Shown piece by piece: positions 7,128-17,081 of a DNA stretch of 64,000 nt (its first letter is position 1; every line of letters begins with the position of its first letter). The translations under genes were made by a program, and so were the position numbers. Origin of the DNA: Pseudooceanicola marinus (GTDB taxonomy: Bacteria > Pseudomonadota > Alphaproteobacteria > Rhodobacterales > Rhodobacteraceae). Under the pieces are notes generated by a model that saw only the letters and a program-made list of their open reading frames with translations, was not told the DNA's origin and searched no databases. The stretch covers positions 1 through 64,000 of the forward strand of contig NZ_JAIVMC010000009.1 of NCBI RefSeq assembly GCF_020177265.1, in the 5' to 3' direction.

Positions 7128-8456
7128 TCAGAGCGCGGAGACCGCCGCCGCGAAGGCGCGGGCATTGGCGGGGGCGTCGCCCATCTGGGTCTCGGGGGAG
7201 AAGAGGCCCGACAGGTCCAGCGCGGGGAAGGCCTCGCGGGCCAGCTCACCCAGCGGACGACCCGACGCCAGCACCTCCTGCGCCAGCTCCTTCACCTTCG
7301 CCTGTGCTTCGGGGCGGGGCATGGCACCCGCCAGGCGGAAGGACAGCGCCTCGGCATGCAGCAGGCCCAGGCTGTCGCTGAAGACGGCGTGCATCTCCTC
7401 GGCCTTGGGGGTGAGGCCCGGCGCCATGTCGCGCGCGGTCTGCAGGGCGGCAGCGGCCGAAAGGCACAGCTGCGGCAGGGTCAGCCATTCGGTGAACCAG
7501 GCCGCCCCGTCGCGTTCCTGCCGCGGCATGCCCGCACCATCGAGGATCGCCTTCAGCCCCAGCACCTGACGCGCCGAGGCCAGCAGGACCGAAGGCTGCA
7601 CCGGGTTCTGTTTCTGCGGCATGGTGGAGGAGCCGCCGGAGGCCGAGAGCGTGATCTCCGACACCGAGCTTTGGGCCATCAGGATCAGGTCATCGCCCAT
7701 CTTGCCCAGCACCTGCGCCATGCGCGCCAGCCAGGACGCGATGCGCAGCACGGGCCCGCGATCGGCGTGCCAACTGCGGCCCGGATCGCCCAGGCCCAGC
7801 CCTTCGGCCAGCTTGGCGCGCAGCGCGGCGCCCTGTCCGGCGAACTCCGCCCCCGTGCCGGCGGCGCCGGACAGAGAGACCCAAAGCGATGCCTCGCGCA
7901 GGGCGGGAAGCTCCTTCAGCAGATCCAGCAGGGGCCAGCCCCAGGCGGCGACATGGCTGCCGAAGCTGACGGGCGTGGCGAACTGGCCGTAGGTGCGGCC
8001 CGCCATGGGCAGTTCGGCATGGTCGGAGGCCAGCCGCGCCAGCGTGCCCAGCAGGTCCTTCAGCCCGTCTTCGCAGAGCGTCAGCAGCTGGCGCAGGCGC
8101 AGCATCTGCCCGGTGTCCGCGATGTCCTGCGAGGTGGCGCCCCAATGCACGTATTGCGCATGTTCCGGCGCCTGCATCTCCTTGCGGAACTCGGCCACCA
8201 GCGAGGGCACGGCCACGCCGTTCTTGCCCGCGCCGGCCTGCAAGGCGCCGGGGTCAATGGCCAGCTCCATCGAGGCGCGATGGATGAAGGCGGCGGAGAC
8301 CTCCGGGATCATGCCGAGCCCGCCTTGGGCCTTGGCCAGCGCGCCTTCGACGATCAGCATCGAGCGGACCTCGGCGCTGTCGGTGAAAAGCCGCGCGGCC
8401 TCGCCCGCGTTGAACAGCTTGGAATAGATCTGACCGTCGTGGACCGAACCCGCCAT
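7128..8456 (-). CDS. pcaB: 3-carboxy-cis,cis-muconate cycloisomerase
   Basis: A 442-residue member of the fumarase/aspartase superfamily. PcaB cyclises 3-carboxy-cis,cis-muconate, the ring-cleavage product of protocatechuate, to 4-carboxymuconolactone. Seen: the family signature GGSSTMPQKQNPV in the middle of the protein, plus the conserved HWGATSQD segment. An in-frame GTG lies one codon earlier; the ATG at 8456 has GGAGG at 7-nt spacing and overlaps the upstream hydrolase stop by one base (TGATG), showing translational coupling. It is the last gene of the pob/pca operon and is followed by a strong GC hairpin at 7095-7121 without a clear T-tract. Confidence 0.92.
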   Translation of the reverse strand: MAGSVHDGQIYSKLFNAGEAARLFTDSAEVRSMLIVEGALAKAQGGLGMIPEVSAAFIHRASMELAIDPGALQAGAGKNGVAVPSLVAEFRKEMQAPEHAQYVHWGATSQDIADTGQMLRLRQLLTLCEDGLKDLLGTLARLASDHAELPMAGRTYGQFATPVSFGSHVAAWGWPLLDLLKELPALREASLWVSLSGAAGTGAEFAGQGAALRAKLAEGLGLGDPGRSWHADRGPVLRIASWLARMAQVLGKMGDDLILMAQSSVSEITLSASGGSSTMPQKQNPVQPSVLLASARQVLGLKAILDGAGMPRQERDGAAWFTEWLTLPQLCLSAAAALQTARDMAPGLTPKAEEMHAVFSDSLGLLHAEALSFRLAGAMPRPEAQAKVKELAQEVLASGRPLGELAREAFPALDLSGLFSPETQMGDAPANARAFAAAVSAL

Positions 8457-9163
8457 CACAGGTCCTCCGCGATGCGAGACAGCAGGGCGGCGAGGCCCTC
8501 GGGGTCGGAAAGGAAGGGGGAATGTCCGGTGGGCATGTCGTATCTGTCCTTCGGGTCACAGGAGAGCGCCATCTCGGCCTGGGCGTCAGGCGATATGGTC
8601 AGGTCTTCGGTGCAACGGATATAGGATCGCGGGCGGCTCTGCCAGTTCGGGCCCAGGCGGATTTTCTCACTGTGCGGGGCCATCGGCTCGGGGCAGAGCC
8701 GGCTGCGGGCCTCGGCGCGCAGGGCCTCGGGCAGGCCGTGGTAGAAGCGGGTGTCGTCCGCGCCGTCGTTCATCGCGTAGTCCTCCCCCTGCCGGCGGGC
8801 CAGGCCCTTCAGCGGTGGCTCGGGCATGGCGTTCGCCATCTCCAGCAGGGAGGCGCCGTCGCGGGGCAGGAAGGCGCAGAGGTAGATCAGCCGCGTGACC
8901 CGCCGCGGGTCCAGCTCCGCTGCGCGGGAGATCGGGAAGCCGCCCGCGGAATGGCCGACCAGCACCGAGGGTTGCTCGGCATGGTCGAGCACGCAGCGCG
9001 CGTAATCGTCCAGGGTCAGGCTGTCATGGGGGCGGGGATCGCCGCCGCGACCGGGCAGGTCGGGGGCGGTCACGTGATGTCCCCGAGCCAGAAGCTCGGG
9101 GACCACTTGGTGCCAGCACCAGCCGGTATGGCAGGCGCCGTGGATCAGCACGAAACGGGCCAT
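8456..9163 (-). CDS. Alpha/beta hydrolase inside the pca operon
   Basis: A 235-residue esterase-type alpha/beta hydrolase. Seen: LIHGACHTGWCW oxyanion region, nucleophile elbow GHSAGG (S72) and a late TGHSPF histidine near residue 214. The sequence style matches the plant methylesterase/hydroxynitrile-lyase group rather than PcaD, which is encoded separately upstream. It lies between pcaG and pcaB, with its stop overlapping the pcaB start. A plausible job is to release 4-hydroxybenzoate or protocatechuate from esters and so feed the pathway; this is inference from position, and no substrate is proven. Confidence 0.75.
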   Translation of the reverse strand: MARFVLIHGACHTGWCWHQVVPELLARGHHVTAPDLPGRGGDPRPHDSLTLDDYARCVLDHAEQPSVLVGHSAGGFPISRAAELDPRRVTRLIYLCAFLPRDGASLLEMANAMPEPPLKGLARRQGEDYAMNDGADDTRFYHGLPEALRAEARSRLCPEPMAPHSEKIRLGPNWQSRPRSYIRCTEDLTISPDAQAEMALSCDPKDRYDMPTGHSPFLSDPEGLAALLSRIAEDL

Positions 9164-9176
9164 CAGATGTGGGCCA

Positions 9177-9776
9177 TCAGATGTCGAGGAAGACCGTCTC
9201 GCCCTCGCCTTGCAGGCGGATGTCGAAGGTGTACTTGCCCTCGGCGGTCTTCTTCGCGATCAGCGTGTCGACGCGCGGACGCTGTTCGATCCGGGCCAGC
9301 AGCGGGTCGGCGCTGTTGTCCTCGTCCTCGAAGTAGATGCGCGTCTGCAGGCCGATGTTGATGCCGCGGGCGACGACCCAAACCGAGATGTGCGGCGCCT
9401 GAATCACGCCGCCACGGCCCTTGGTTGCGCCGGGCTTGACGGTGCGCAGGGTGAAGATGCCGGTTTCCTTGTCCGCGGTGAAGCGGCAGAAGCCGGAGAC
9501 CTTGGGATCCGCACCCTCGCTGCCGGGGAAGATACCGGCGGCATCCGCCTGCCAGCTTTCCATCATCGCGTCGCGCATCGCCCAGCCGGTGCCATCGTAG
9601 ACGGAGCCGGTGATCTCGATGATCTCGCCCTTGGCGCCGTCTTCGATGGGCGACAGGGCCAGGTCTTCGGGATAGATGCCTTCCAGGCCCGCGAAGGTCG
9701 GAACGCAGCCGATGTGGACGTAGGGGCCCGCCGTCTGGGACGGGGTTTCCTGCAGGATGTCGAGTTGCTGGGTCAT
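9177..9776 (-). CDS. pcaG: Protocatechuate 3,4-dioxygenase, alpha subunit
   Basis: A 199-residue intradiol dioxygenase alpha chain. With PcaH it forms the iron(III) enzyme that cleaves the ring of protocatechuate between its two hydroxyls. It begins LQETPSQTAGPYVHIG, typical of PcaG, and has the beta-sandwich core (ITGSVYDGTG, QAPHISVWVVARG). The alpha chain supplies no complete iron site. Length is normal. It follows pcaH after 3 nt, consistent with equal production of the two subunits, and precedes the esterase-like gene by 13 nt. Confidence 0.95.
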   Translation of the reverse strand: MTQQLDILQETPSQTAGPYVHIGCVPTFAGLEGIYPEDLALSPIEDGAKGEIIEITGSVYDGTGWAMRDAMMESWQADAAGIFPGSEGADPKVSGFCRFTADKETGIFTLRTVKPGATKGRGGVIQAPHISVWVVARGINIGLQTRIYFEDEDNSADPLLARIEQRPRVDTLIAKKTAEGKYTFDIRLQGEGETVFLDI

Positions 9777-9779
9777 GGA

Positions 9780-10508
9780 TTACATCCCCTCGAGCTTGTT
9801 TTCGAACATGGTCTGACGGCGGCCGCGCAGGACGACGTCGAACTTGTAGGCCAGGAAGTCCATCGGACGGGCCTTGGCCATGTCCAGCGGAGCGACCAGG
9901 CGGTCCAGCTGGCTGCGCGACTTGATCGTGGCCGCGATCGGGCAGCGGTCGATCAGCGGGTCACCCTCGAAGTAGAGCTGGGTGATCAGGCGCTGGCCGA
10001 AGCTGTGGCCGAAGACCGACATGTGGATGTGCATCGGGCGCCAGTCATTGCCACGGTTCGGCCAGGGGTAGGCGCCGGGGCGGATGGTCAGGAACTCGTA
10101 GTAGCCGTTCTCATCCGTGATCGTACGACCACAGCCGCCGAAGTTCGGGTCGAGCGGGGCAAAGTAGGTGTCCTTCACGTGGCGGTAGCGCCCGCCCGCG
10201 TTGGCCTGCCAGATCTCGACCAGGGTGTGCGGCACCGGGCGGCCGTTCTCGTCCAGGACGCGACCGTGCACCAGGATGCGTTCGCCCACGGCCGGCGCGG
10301 CGCCCTTGGTCCAGTTCAGGATCAGGTTGTTGTCCAGCTCGCCCAGCAGGTTGTGGCCGAAACGGGGGCCGGTTTCCTCGGACGGGGTGGATTCCATCGA
10401 CAGCAGCGGCAGGTTCGGCGAGCGCGTGATGCTGGTCTTGTAGCCCGGGTCGTAGGGCACGGGATGGATCTCGCGATTTCGCGGGATCAGCGGGCCGAGA
10501 TCGGTCAT
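9780..10508 (-). CDS. pcaH: Protocatechuate 3,4-dioxygenase, beta subunit
   Basis: A 242-residue catalytic subunit. All four iron ligands are visible: Y108 (GGRYRH), Y147 (GAYPWP), H160 and H162 (WRPMHIH). Their spacing equals that of the Pseudomonas enzyme. It cleaves protocatechuate to 3-carboxy-cis,cis-muconate. The start overlaps the pcaC stop as ATGA, so the two are translationally coupled; pcaG follows after 3 nt. Nothing is truncated. Confidence 0.97.
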   Translation of the reverse strand: MTDLGPLIPRNREIHPVPYDPGYKTSITRSPNLPLLSMESTPSEETGPRFGHNLLGELDNNLILNWTKGAAPAVGERILVHGRVLDENGRPVPHTLVEIWQANAGGRYRHVKDTYFAPLDPNFGGCGRTITDENGYYEFLTIRPGAYPWPNRGNDWRPMHIHMSVFGHSFGQRLITQLYFEGDPLIDRCPIAATIKSRSQLDRLVAPLDMAKARPMDFLAYKFDVVLRGRRQTMFENKLEGM

Positions 10509-10891
10509 TGGTCTTGCTCCTCCATTTCGGCGTAGGTTTGTTTCGCCAGCTTCAGCGCGTGGTTTGCGCGCGGAACGCCCGCGTAGATGGCGACGTGCTG
10601 GAAGGCTTCCTGCACATCCTGTTTCGACGCACCGGTGCGGGCGGTGGCCCGGATGTGCATCGGAATCTCCTCGAAGTTGCCGGTGGCGGCCAGCAGCGCC
10701 AGGGTTAGCATCGACCGCTCGCGCTTGCTGATGCCGTCACTGGCCCAGACATTGCCCCAGGCCCCTTCGGTGATCAGGGTCTGGAAGGGCAGGTCGAAGT
10801 CGGTCTTGGCGGCCTCGGCGCGGTCGACATGGGCATCACCCAGGACCGAACGGCGGACCTCCATCCCTTTTGTGAAACGGTCATTGGACAT
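10505..10891 (-). CDS. pcaC: 4-carboxymuconolactone decarboxylase
   Basis: A 128-residue PcaC. It decarboxylates 4-carboxymuconolactone to beta-ketoadipate enol-lactone. The carboxymuconolactone-decarboxylase fold is clear (WASDGISKRERSML, then EIPMHIRATARTG with the family histidine). The best start is the ATG at 10891 (MSNDRF), which lies 11 nt inside the end of pcaD; its stop overlaps the pcaH start. A longer frame would extend further into pcaD and is not supported. Confidence 0.93.
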   Translation of the reverse strand: MSNDRFTKGMEVRRSVLGDAHVDRAEAAKTDFDLPFQTLITEGAWGNVWASDGISKRERSMLTLALLAATGNFEEIPMHIRATARTGASKQDVQEAFQHVAIYAGVPRANHALKLAKQTYAEMEEQDQ

Positions 10892-11671
10892 GGCCGGTCT
10901 CCTTGATGAAATCACTGAGGATACGGGCGTATTCCTCGGGGGTCTCGACGCAGGGCAGGTGGCCCGCGCCGCGGATCAACTCCAGCCGCGAGCCCGGCAC
11001 CAGGTCCACGGTCTCGCGTACCAGGTCGGGCGGGCTGGCGCCGTCCTCGGTGCCCGCGATGCCCAGACAGGGCAGGCGCAGGCCCGAGGTGGGCGTGTAG
11101 AAATCGGTGCCGGCGATGGCGGCGCAGCAGCCGGTGTAGCCCTCCAGATCCTGGCGGGCCAGCATGGTCTGCCACGCGGCAAGTTCCGGCGTGGCGCGGA
11201 ATTTCTTGCCGAACCAGCGTTCCATCGTGGGGGCCGCGATGGACCCGACGCCCTCGGCCCGGCACTTGGCGATCCGGTCGTGCCACATCTCGGCGGTGCC
11301 CATCTTGGCAGCCGAGTTGGAGATGACCAGCGCCCGCACCAGGTCCAGACGTTTGACCGCCAGGCCCTGGCCGATCATGCCGCCGATGGACAGGCCGACG
11401 AACAGCGCATCCTTGACGCCCAGGTGATCCAGCAGCGCCTCCACGTCGGAAATCAGCGTGCCCATGGAATAGGGCGCGGGCGTGCCTTCGCTCAACCCAT
11501 GGCCGCGCTTGTCATAGCGGATGATGCGCAGGCCGGCAGGCAGCAGCGGCACCAGCTTGTCCCAAAGGCGCAGATCCGTGCCAAGCGAGTTGGCAAAGAC
11601 GATGGGGGCGCCGTCGGGGTCCCCCTCGTCGGTGTAGTGGATCTTCAGTCGGTCAAGGTCGGCGATTTTCA

Positions 11672-11672
<1 letters not shown>
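10881..11672 (-). CDS. pcaD: 3-oxoadipate enol-lactonase
   Basis: A 263-residue alpha/beta hydrolase. PcaD opens beta-ketoadipate enol-lactone to beta-ketoadipate. Seen: nucleophile elbow GLSIGG (S95), the FANSLGTDLRLWD oxyanion segment typical of PcaD, and a late GAGHLP histidine. The start at 11672 overlaps the pobA stop by one base; an upstream extension would run back through pobA. Its end overlaps pcaC. It is not fused to pcaC, as it is in some bacteria that make PcaL. Confidence 0.93.
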
Positions 11673-12883
<1,211 letters not shown>

Positions 12884-12900
12884 TTAACTGCGTCAACTAA
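12884..12900 (-). promoter_or_regulatory. Candidate promoter/operator of the pob-pca operon
   Basis: An AT-rich patch 43-59 nt upstream of pobA holds an imperfect dyad, TTAACTGCGTCAACTAA. On the minus strand it includes TTGACG, a plausible -35 box. No pobR or pcaQ gene lies alongside, so the regulator must be encoded elsewhere. The match is weak and based on symmetry and position only. Confidence 0.3.
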
Positions 12901-13030
12901 AATTACTCTAAATCACCCCCTCGCCCTCGCCGCGCCGCCGCGCCCGGGGCGGGTGGCGAAGAGGGCCTCCGGAGCGACCTGCACCCGGCTCTCGCCCTGA
13001 ATTTTGCAGCCGAGCTGCGGGTTTCACGTC

Positions 13031-13064
13031 AAAACGCCCGCCTGGCGCGGGGCCGGACGGGCGT
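13031..13064 (-). terminator. Terminator of the threonine dehydratase-like gene
   Basis: On the minus strand ACGCCCG pairs with CGGGCGT and is followed by TTTTG. It begins about 25 nt after the stop codon. Confidence 0.7.
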
Positions 13065-13088
13065 CACGTGCAAAGGGTGATCGGCGGA

Positions 13089-14057
13089 TCAGAGCGTGGC
13101 GAGCGCCCGGGCGAACATCGCCGGGTCGACGTTACCGCCGGAGATCATCGCGACCACCGTGTCGCCCTGCAGCGAATCTGCGCGGGTCAGCGCAGCGGCC
13201 AGGGCCACGGCGCCGCCGGGTTCGGCTACCACCTTCAGCCGCAGGAAGGCCTGGGCCATGGCCTGCAGGGCCTCCTCGTCGGTGACCACCAGGCCGGGGC
13301 CGCAGAGCTCGGACATGATCGGGAAAGTCAGGTTGCCGGGCTGGGGCGTGACGATGGCGTCGCAGATCCCCCCCGACATGGAGGCGTTGCGCTGGATCTC
13401 ACCGGCGGCGAGCGAGCGGGTCACATCGTCGAAGCCTTCCGGTTCCACGGGGCGCACACGCAGACCGGGGGCACGGTCGGCGCAGGCCAGCGCCACGCCC
13501 GAGGTCAGCCCGCCGCCGCCGCAGCAGACCAGCATCTCGGCCTCGGAAATGCCCATCTCCAGCAGGTCCTCGGCGATCTCCAGCCCGGCGGTGCCCTGGC
13601 CCGCGATCACCTGCGGCTCGTCGAAGGGTTTGATCAGGGTCAGGCCGCGTTCTGCGGACAGACGCGCGCCGATCTCGTCGCGGTCCTCGTTGGCACGGTC
13701 ATAGGTCACCACCTCCGCGCCGAAGGCCCTGGTGTTGGCCAGTTTCAGCTGCGGCGCGTCGGCGGGCATGATGATGACCGAGGGCACCCCGTGCATCTTC
13801 GCCGCCAGCGCCACGCCCTGGGCATGGTTGCCCGACGAAAACGCGATGACGCCGCGCGCCCGCACTGCCGGGTCCAGCGCCGAGATTGCCGACCAGGCGC
13901 CGCGGAACTTGAAGCTGCCGGTCAGTTGCAGGCATTCGGGTTTCACCAGAACGCGGCGGCCCGCGATCTCGTCCAGGAAGGGCGAGGACAGAAGGGGCGT
14001 GCGGCGGGCGTGTCCCGCCAGCCGCGCGGCGGCGGCCTCGATCATCTCGATGTTCAT
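13089..14057 (-). CDS. Threonine/serine dehydratase-like PLP enzyme
   Basis: A 322-residue fold-type II PLP enzyme of the serine/threonine dehydratase group, which would deaminate threonine or serine to a 2-oxo acid. Seen: PLP lysine K50 in GSFKFRGA, phosphate-side SSGNHAQG, and the glycine loop CCGGGGL. There is no C-terminal ACT domain, so it is of the short catabolic type rather than isoleucine-feedback IlvA. Some relatives are serine or hydroxyaspartate racemases/dehydratases, so the exact substrate is open. It is read in the same direction as the hydrolase/dehalogenase pair, 22 nt downstream, and may share their transcript. Confidence 0.85.
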   Translation of the reverse strand: MNIEMIEAAAARLAGHARRTPLLSSPFLDEIAGRRVLVKPECLQLTGSFKFRGAWSAISALDPAVRARGVIAFSSGNHAQGVALAAKMHGVPSVIIMPADAPQLKLANTRAFGAEVVTYDRANEDRDEIGARLSAERGLTLIKPFDEPQVIAGQGTAGLEIAEDLLEMGISEAEMLVCCGGGGLTSGVALACADRAPGLRVRPVEPEGFDDVTRSLAAGEIQRNASMSGGICDAIVTPQPGNLTFPIMSELCGPGLVVTDEEALQAMAQAFLRLKVVAEPGGAVALAAALTRADSLQGDTVVAMISGGNVDPAMFARALATL

Positions 14058-14079
14058 TTCGGAGCTTTCTTTCTGGGCC

Positions 14080-14901
14080 TTATCTCAGGGCCTCAAGCCA
14101 GGTCGCCAGGGCGGCGAGCGCCTCCGGCTCGTCAAGGAAAGGGGTATGCCCCCGGTTCGGGACCCTCGCAAGGATCATGCCAGGCGCACGGGCCTGCATT
14201 CGGGTCACCGTCTCTTCGCTCAGCAGATCAGAGTTCTCGCCCCAGATCAGCGCCAGGGGTTTCGCCGCCAGCGCATCGAAGAGCGGCCAGAGGTCGGGGG
14301 CGGGATCGGGTGGCGGCCTGCCGAAGACGGCCTCGCGCAGGGCCGGGTCATAGTCGATGACCAGCCCGTCGGACGTTTCGCGGGTGGTGTTGCCGATCAT
14401 CTGTCGCCAGCGGTCAACGGAGACGTCCGGGAAGGCCGGATCGCCGACACGGGCGGTGGCGGCTTCGTCCAGCGTGGCGAAGGGCGGGTTCTGACCGAGG
14501 TAGCCCGCGATGGCGCCCAGGCCGTCGGTGTTCAGCTCGGGCCCGACGTCGTTCAGCGCCGCGCCCCGCAGGCGGTCAGGGGCATGCAGGGCCAGCCCCA
14601 TGGCAATCAGCCCGCCGCGCGATGTGCCCAGGATCGCCGCGCTGTCGATCCCCAGGTGATCCAGCAGCGCCAGCGCATCCTGTGATTCGGTGGGCAACGT
14701 GTAGGTGGCCGGCCCGGTCCAGTCCGACCGCGCGCGGCCGCGGTAATCCATCCGGATCAGCCGGACGCCCGGCAGATGCGGCGCCACGATGTCGAAATCG
14801 CGCCCGTTGCGGGTCAGCCCCGACAAGCACAGGACCGGCAGGCCCTCGCCCGCCTCCTCGTAGTAGATCGCGGCGCCGTCGGGGGCGGTGAAACGGGGCA
14901 T
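14080..14901 (-). CDS. Alpha/beta hydrolase
   Basis: A 273-residue alpha/beta hydrolase with the nucleophile elbow GTSRGG (S94), an oxyanion-loop segment LSGLTRNG, GENSDLL providing a likely acid, and H252 in NRGHTPF. Substrate unknown. Its ATG at 14901 overlaps the stop of the haloacid dehalogenase gene (TGATG), so the two are translationally coupled. The coupling hints at a joint job such as ester hydrolysis before dehalogenation, but that is inference. Confidence 0.82.
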   Translation of the reverse strand: MPRFTAPDGAAIYYEEAGEGLPVLCLSGLTRNGRDFDIVAPHLPGVRLIRMDYRGRARSDWTGPATYTLPTESQDALALLDHLGIDSAAILGTSRGGLIAMGLALHAPDRLRGAALNDVGPELNTDGLGAIAGYLGQNPPFATLDEAATARVGDPAFPDVSVDRWRQMIGNTTRETSDGLVIDYDPALREAVFGRPPPDPAPDLWPLFDALAAKPLALIWGENSDLLSEETVTRMQARAPGMILARVPNRGHTPFLDEPEALAALATWLEALR

Positions 14902-15584
14902 CAGAAGACCTCCAAATCGGGCACGGCGGACAGGTCCGTCAGGATATGCTCCGGCGTGCCGGGCAGCCGGTCCAGCGGCAGGCCGGCGCGGTTTACCCAG
15001 GCGGTGGCGAACCCGTAGGCCGCCGCCGCCGAAACGTCCCAGCCATTCGATGACACGAAGAGCACCTCTTCGGGGTCGCAGCCGAAGCGCCCGCCGACCA
15101 GATCGTAGACCGGCGCCGCCGGCTTGAAGACGCCGACCCGTTCCACCGACAGCACCGCGTCCAGCAGGGTTTCCACCCCGGCGGAGGCCACGGCCCCTTC
15201 CAGCATGTCGGGGGATCCATTGGACAAAATCCCCGTGGCCAACCCGCGCGCCTTCAGCGTTGCCAACACCTTGGGCACCTCGCGGTAGGCCGGCAGTTCC
15301 CAGTAGAGGGCCAGCAGATCCTCGCGCAGCACCGGATCGTCCAGCCCCTCCGCCTCCAGCGTCCAGTCCAGGGCGTCCTTGGTGACCTGCCAGAAATCCG
15401 TGTGCAGCCCGCGGATGGCCCGGTGCCAGGAGTATTCCAGCTGCTTGGCGCGCCACTGGGCGGCCACGCGCGACCAGCTTTCGTCCAGGGCGCCGGCGCC
15501 GGGAGCCTCGGCGGCTGTGCGGGCGGCGGCGTTGACGTCGAACAGCGTGCCGTAGGCGTCGAAGATGCAGGTGGTGACGGGCAT
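14901..15584 (-). CDS. L-2-haloacid dehalogenase (haloacid dehalogenase type II)
   Basis: A 227-residue HAD-superfamily hydrolase. It fits the (S)-2-haloacid dehalogenase group, which hydrolyses the carbon-halogen bond through an aspartyl ester. Seen: nucleophile D9 in FDAYGTLFD with T13, LSNGSPDM, GVFKPAAPVY with the lysine, and SSNGWDVSAAAAYGF with the Ser/Asn/Asp set. The ATG at 15584 is preceded by GGAGGAGGATC. It heads a small unit with the alpha/beta hydrolase and possibly the dehydratase. Marine roseobacters meet halogenated organics often, so a real dehalogenase role is likely. Confidence 0.88.
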   Translation of the reverse strand: MPVTTCIFDAYGTLFDVNAAARTAAEAPGAGALDESWSRVAAQWRAKQLEYSWHRAIRGLHTDFWQVTKDALDWTLEAEGLDDPVLREDLLALYWELPAYREVPKVLATLKARGLATGILSNGSPDMLEGAVASAGVETLLDAVLSVERVGVFKPAAPVYDLVGGRFGCDPEEVLFVSSNGWDVSAAAAYGFATAWVNRAGLPLDRLPGTPEHILTDLSAVPDLEVF

Positions 15585-15762
15585 GGCAGATCCTCCTCCG
15601 GGCGCCGCCCTCCCGGCGCCTTCGGAGGCAACCTGCCATGGGGCGGCGGGGGTGGGAAGGCCGGTTTGCGATCCGCGCGCGCCTGCGTTAAGTTGGAGGA
15701 GAGAGAAGGCACCCGGGCAGGACCCGGCCCTCCAAACCCACCCCGACAAGATTGGACATTCC

Positions 15763-16200
15763 ATGAGCACCGCAAAATCGGGCGATACCGTACGCATCCA
15801 CTACACCGGCACCCTGACCGACGGCACCACCTTCGACAGCTCCGCCGGCCGCGAGCCGCTGGAGTTCACCGTGGGCTCCGGCCAGATCATCCCCGGCCTC
15901 GACAAGGCGATCCCCGGCATGGCCGTGGGCGAAACCCAGAAGGTCGAGATCCCCAGCGAAGAGGCCTATGGCGCGCATAACCCCGACGCGCTGCAGCAGG
16001 TCCCGCGCGACGCGATCCCCGCCGAGATCCCGCTGGAAATGGGTCTGCAGCTGCAGATGCAGACGCCTCAGGGCCAGGCGATCCCGGTGACCGTGGTCGA
16101 AATCACCGACGAGAACGTCACCCTGGATGCCAACCACATGCTGGCGGGCAAGGACCTGGTGTTCGACATCGAGATGGTCGAGATCGTTCCGGCGGCCTGA
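15763..16200 (+). CDS. FKBP-type peptidyl-prolyl cis-trans isomerase, SlyD-like
   Basis: A 145-residue prolyl isomerase/chaperone. The FKBP part (SGDTVRIHYTGTLTDG, then FTVGSGQIIPGLDKAIPGM) is split by an insert-in-flap region (about residues 70-120), the arrangement seen in SlyD. The C-terminal histidine-rich metal tail of E. coli SlyD is missing. No signal peptide is seen, so it should be cytoplasmic. The ATG at 15763 is the first consistent with the family; the longer frame runs into the divergent dehalogenase upstream region. Confidence 0.93.
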   Translation: MSTAKSGDTVRIHYTGTLTDGTTFDSSAGREPLEFTVGSGQIIPGLDKAIPGMAVGETQKVEIPSEEAYGAHNPDALQQVPRDAIPAEIPLEMGLQLQMQTPQGQAIPVTVVEITDENVTLDANHMLAGKDLVFDIEMVEIVPAA

Positions 16201-16413
16201 TCCGGCCCTGATTTCAGGCCCTTCGCCCCCAGGGGCGCGGGGCCACCGCCCGCCCCGGCCAGCCGCGCCGGGGTGGGCGCCCCCACCCGACGCGGCCTTC
16301 CCCCGACATCGCAACGCCCGCTGCTGTCCGTGCCCCGGCACGTCACGCTTCCCCGCTGCGGCCCGCGCCGCTAGACCTTGTCCTGCCCCGGCAGACCACA
16401 GGAGCGGACAGGC

Positions 16414-17049
16414 ATGCAGGACAGGATCGACGAGCTGCGCGCGCGCATCGCGGCACTTCAGGATCAGCTGGAACAGGAACTGGCCGAGCGGCGCAGCCGC
16501 TTCTGGGACCGGATCGAGAACGGTCGGGTTGTCTGGGAAGAGGGCATGCGGCGCCGCCACAAGGAGCTGCGCCAGCATGTGCCGGGCTTCCTGGCGGCCA
16601 GCCCGATCCGCCACACCATGACCGCGCCGGTGATCTATTCGCTGATCGTGCCCTTCGCGATCCTGCACCTGTGGGTGTGGATCTACCAGGCGATCTGCTT
16701 TCCCGCCTACCGAATCCCCAAGGTGCCGATGCGCGACTACATCCGCATCGACCGTCATCAGCTGGCCTACCTGAACGGCATCCAGAAACTGAACTGCGTC
16801 TATTGCGGCTACTGCAACGGCGTCGTGGCCTGGGTGCGCGAGGTCGCCGGCCGGACGGAGGCCTTCTGGTGCCCGATCAAGCACGCGATGAAGACGCGCG
16901 GTCCCCACCCCCACTATGCTCATTTCGCCGACTATGGGGACGGCGAGAACTTCCGCGCCGAGTGGGAGGCCTCGCGCGCGCGGATGAAGGCGCTGAACTG
17001 TGCCGCGCAGGGCTGCGATCACTGCCGGTCGCAGGACGAGGCCAACTGA
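16414..17049 (+). CDS. Cysteine-rich single-span membrane protein, unknown
   Basis: A 211-residue protein that I cannot place in a named family. Residues 1-30 are a probable coiled coil, 71-96 a hydrophobic membrane span, and the rest is soluble and rich in cysteine and histidine: CVYCGYC (C128, C131, C134), C153 in FWCPIKH, and CAAQGCDHC (C196, C201, C204). The spacing suggests metal or cluster binding, perhaps zinc. The start at 16414 has CAGGAGCGG upstream; an earlier start lacks this. It is monocistronic, ended by a bidirectional terminator shared with irr. Confidence 0.75.
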   Translation: MQDRIDELRARIAALQDQLEQELAERRSRFWDRIENGRVVWEEGMRRRHKELRQHVPGFLAASPIRHTMTAPVIYSLIVPFAILHLWVWIYQAICFPAYRIPKVPMRDYIRIDRHQLAYLNGIQKLNCVYCGYCNGVVAWVREVAGRTEAFWCPIKHAMKTRGPHPHYAHFADYGDGENFRAEWEASRARMKALNCAAQGCDHCRSQDEAN

Positions 17050-17081
17050 TCGCGCGCCGCGACGCCTCGCTGCCAGACATG

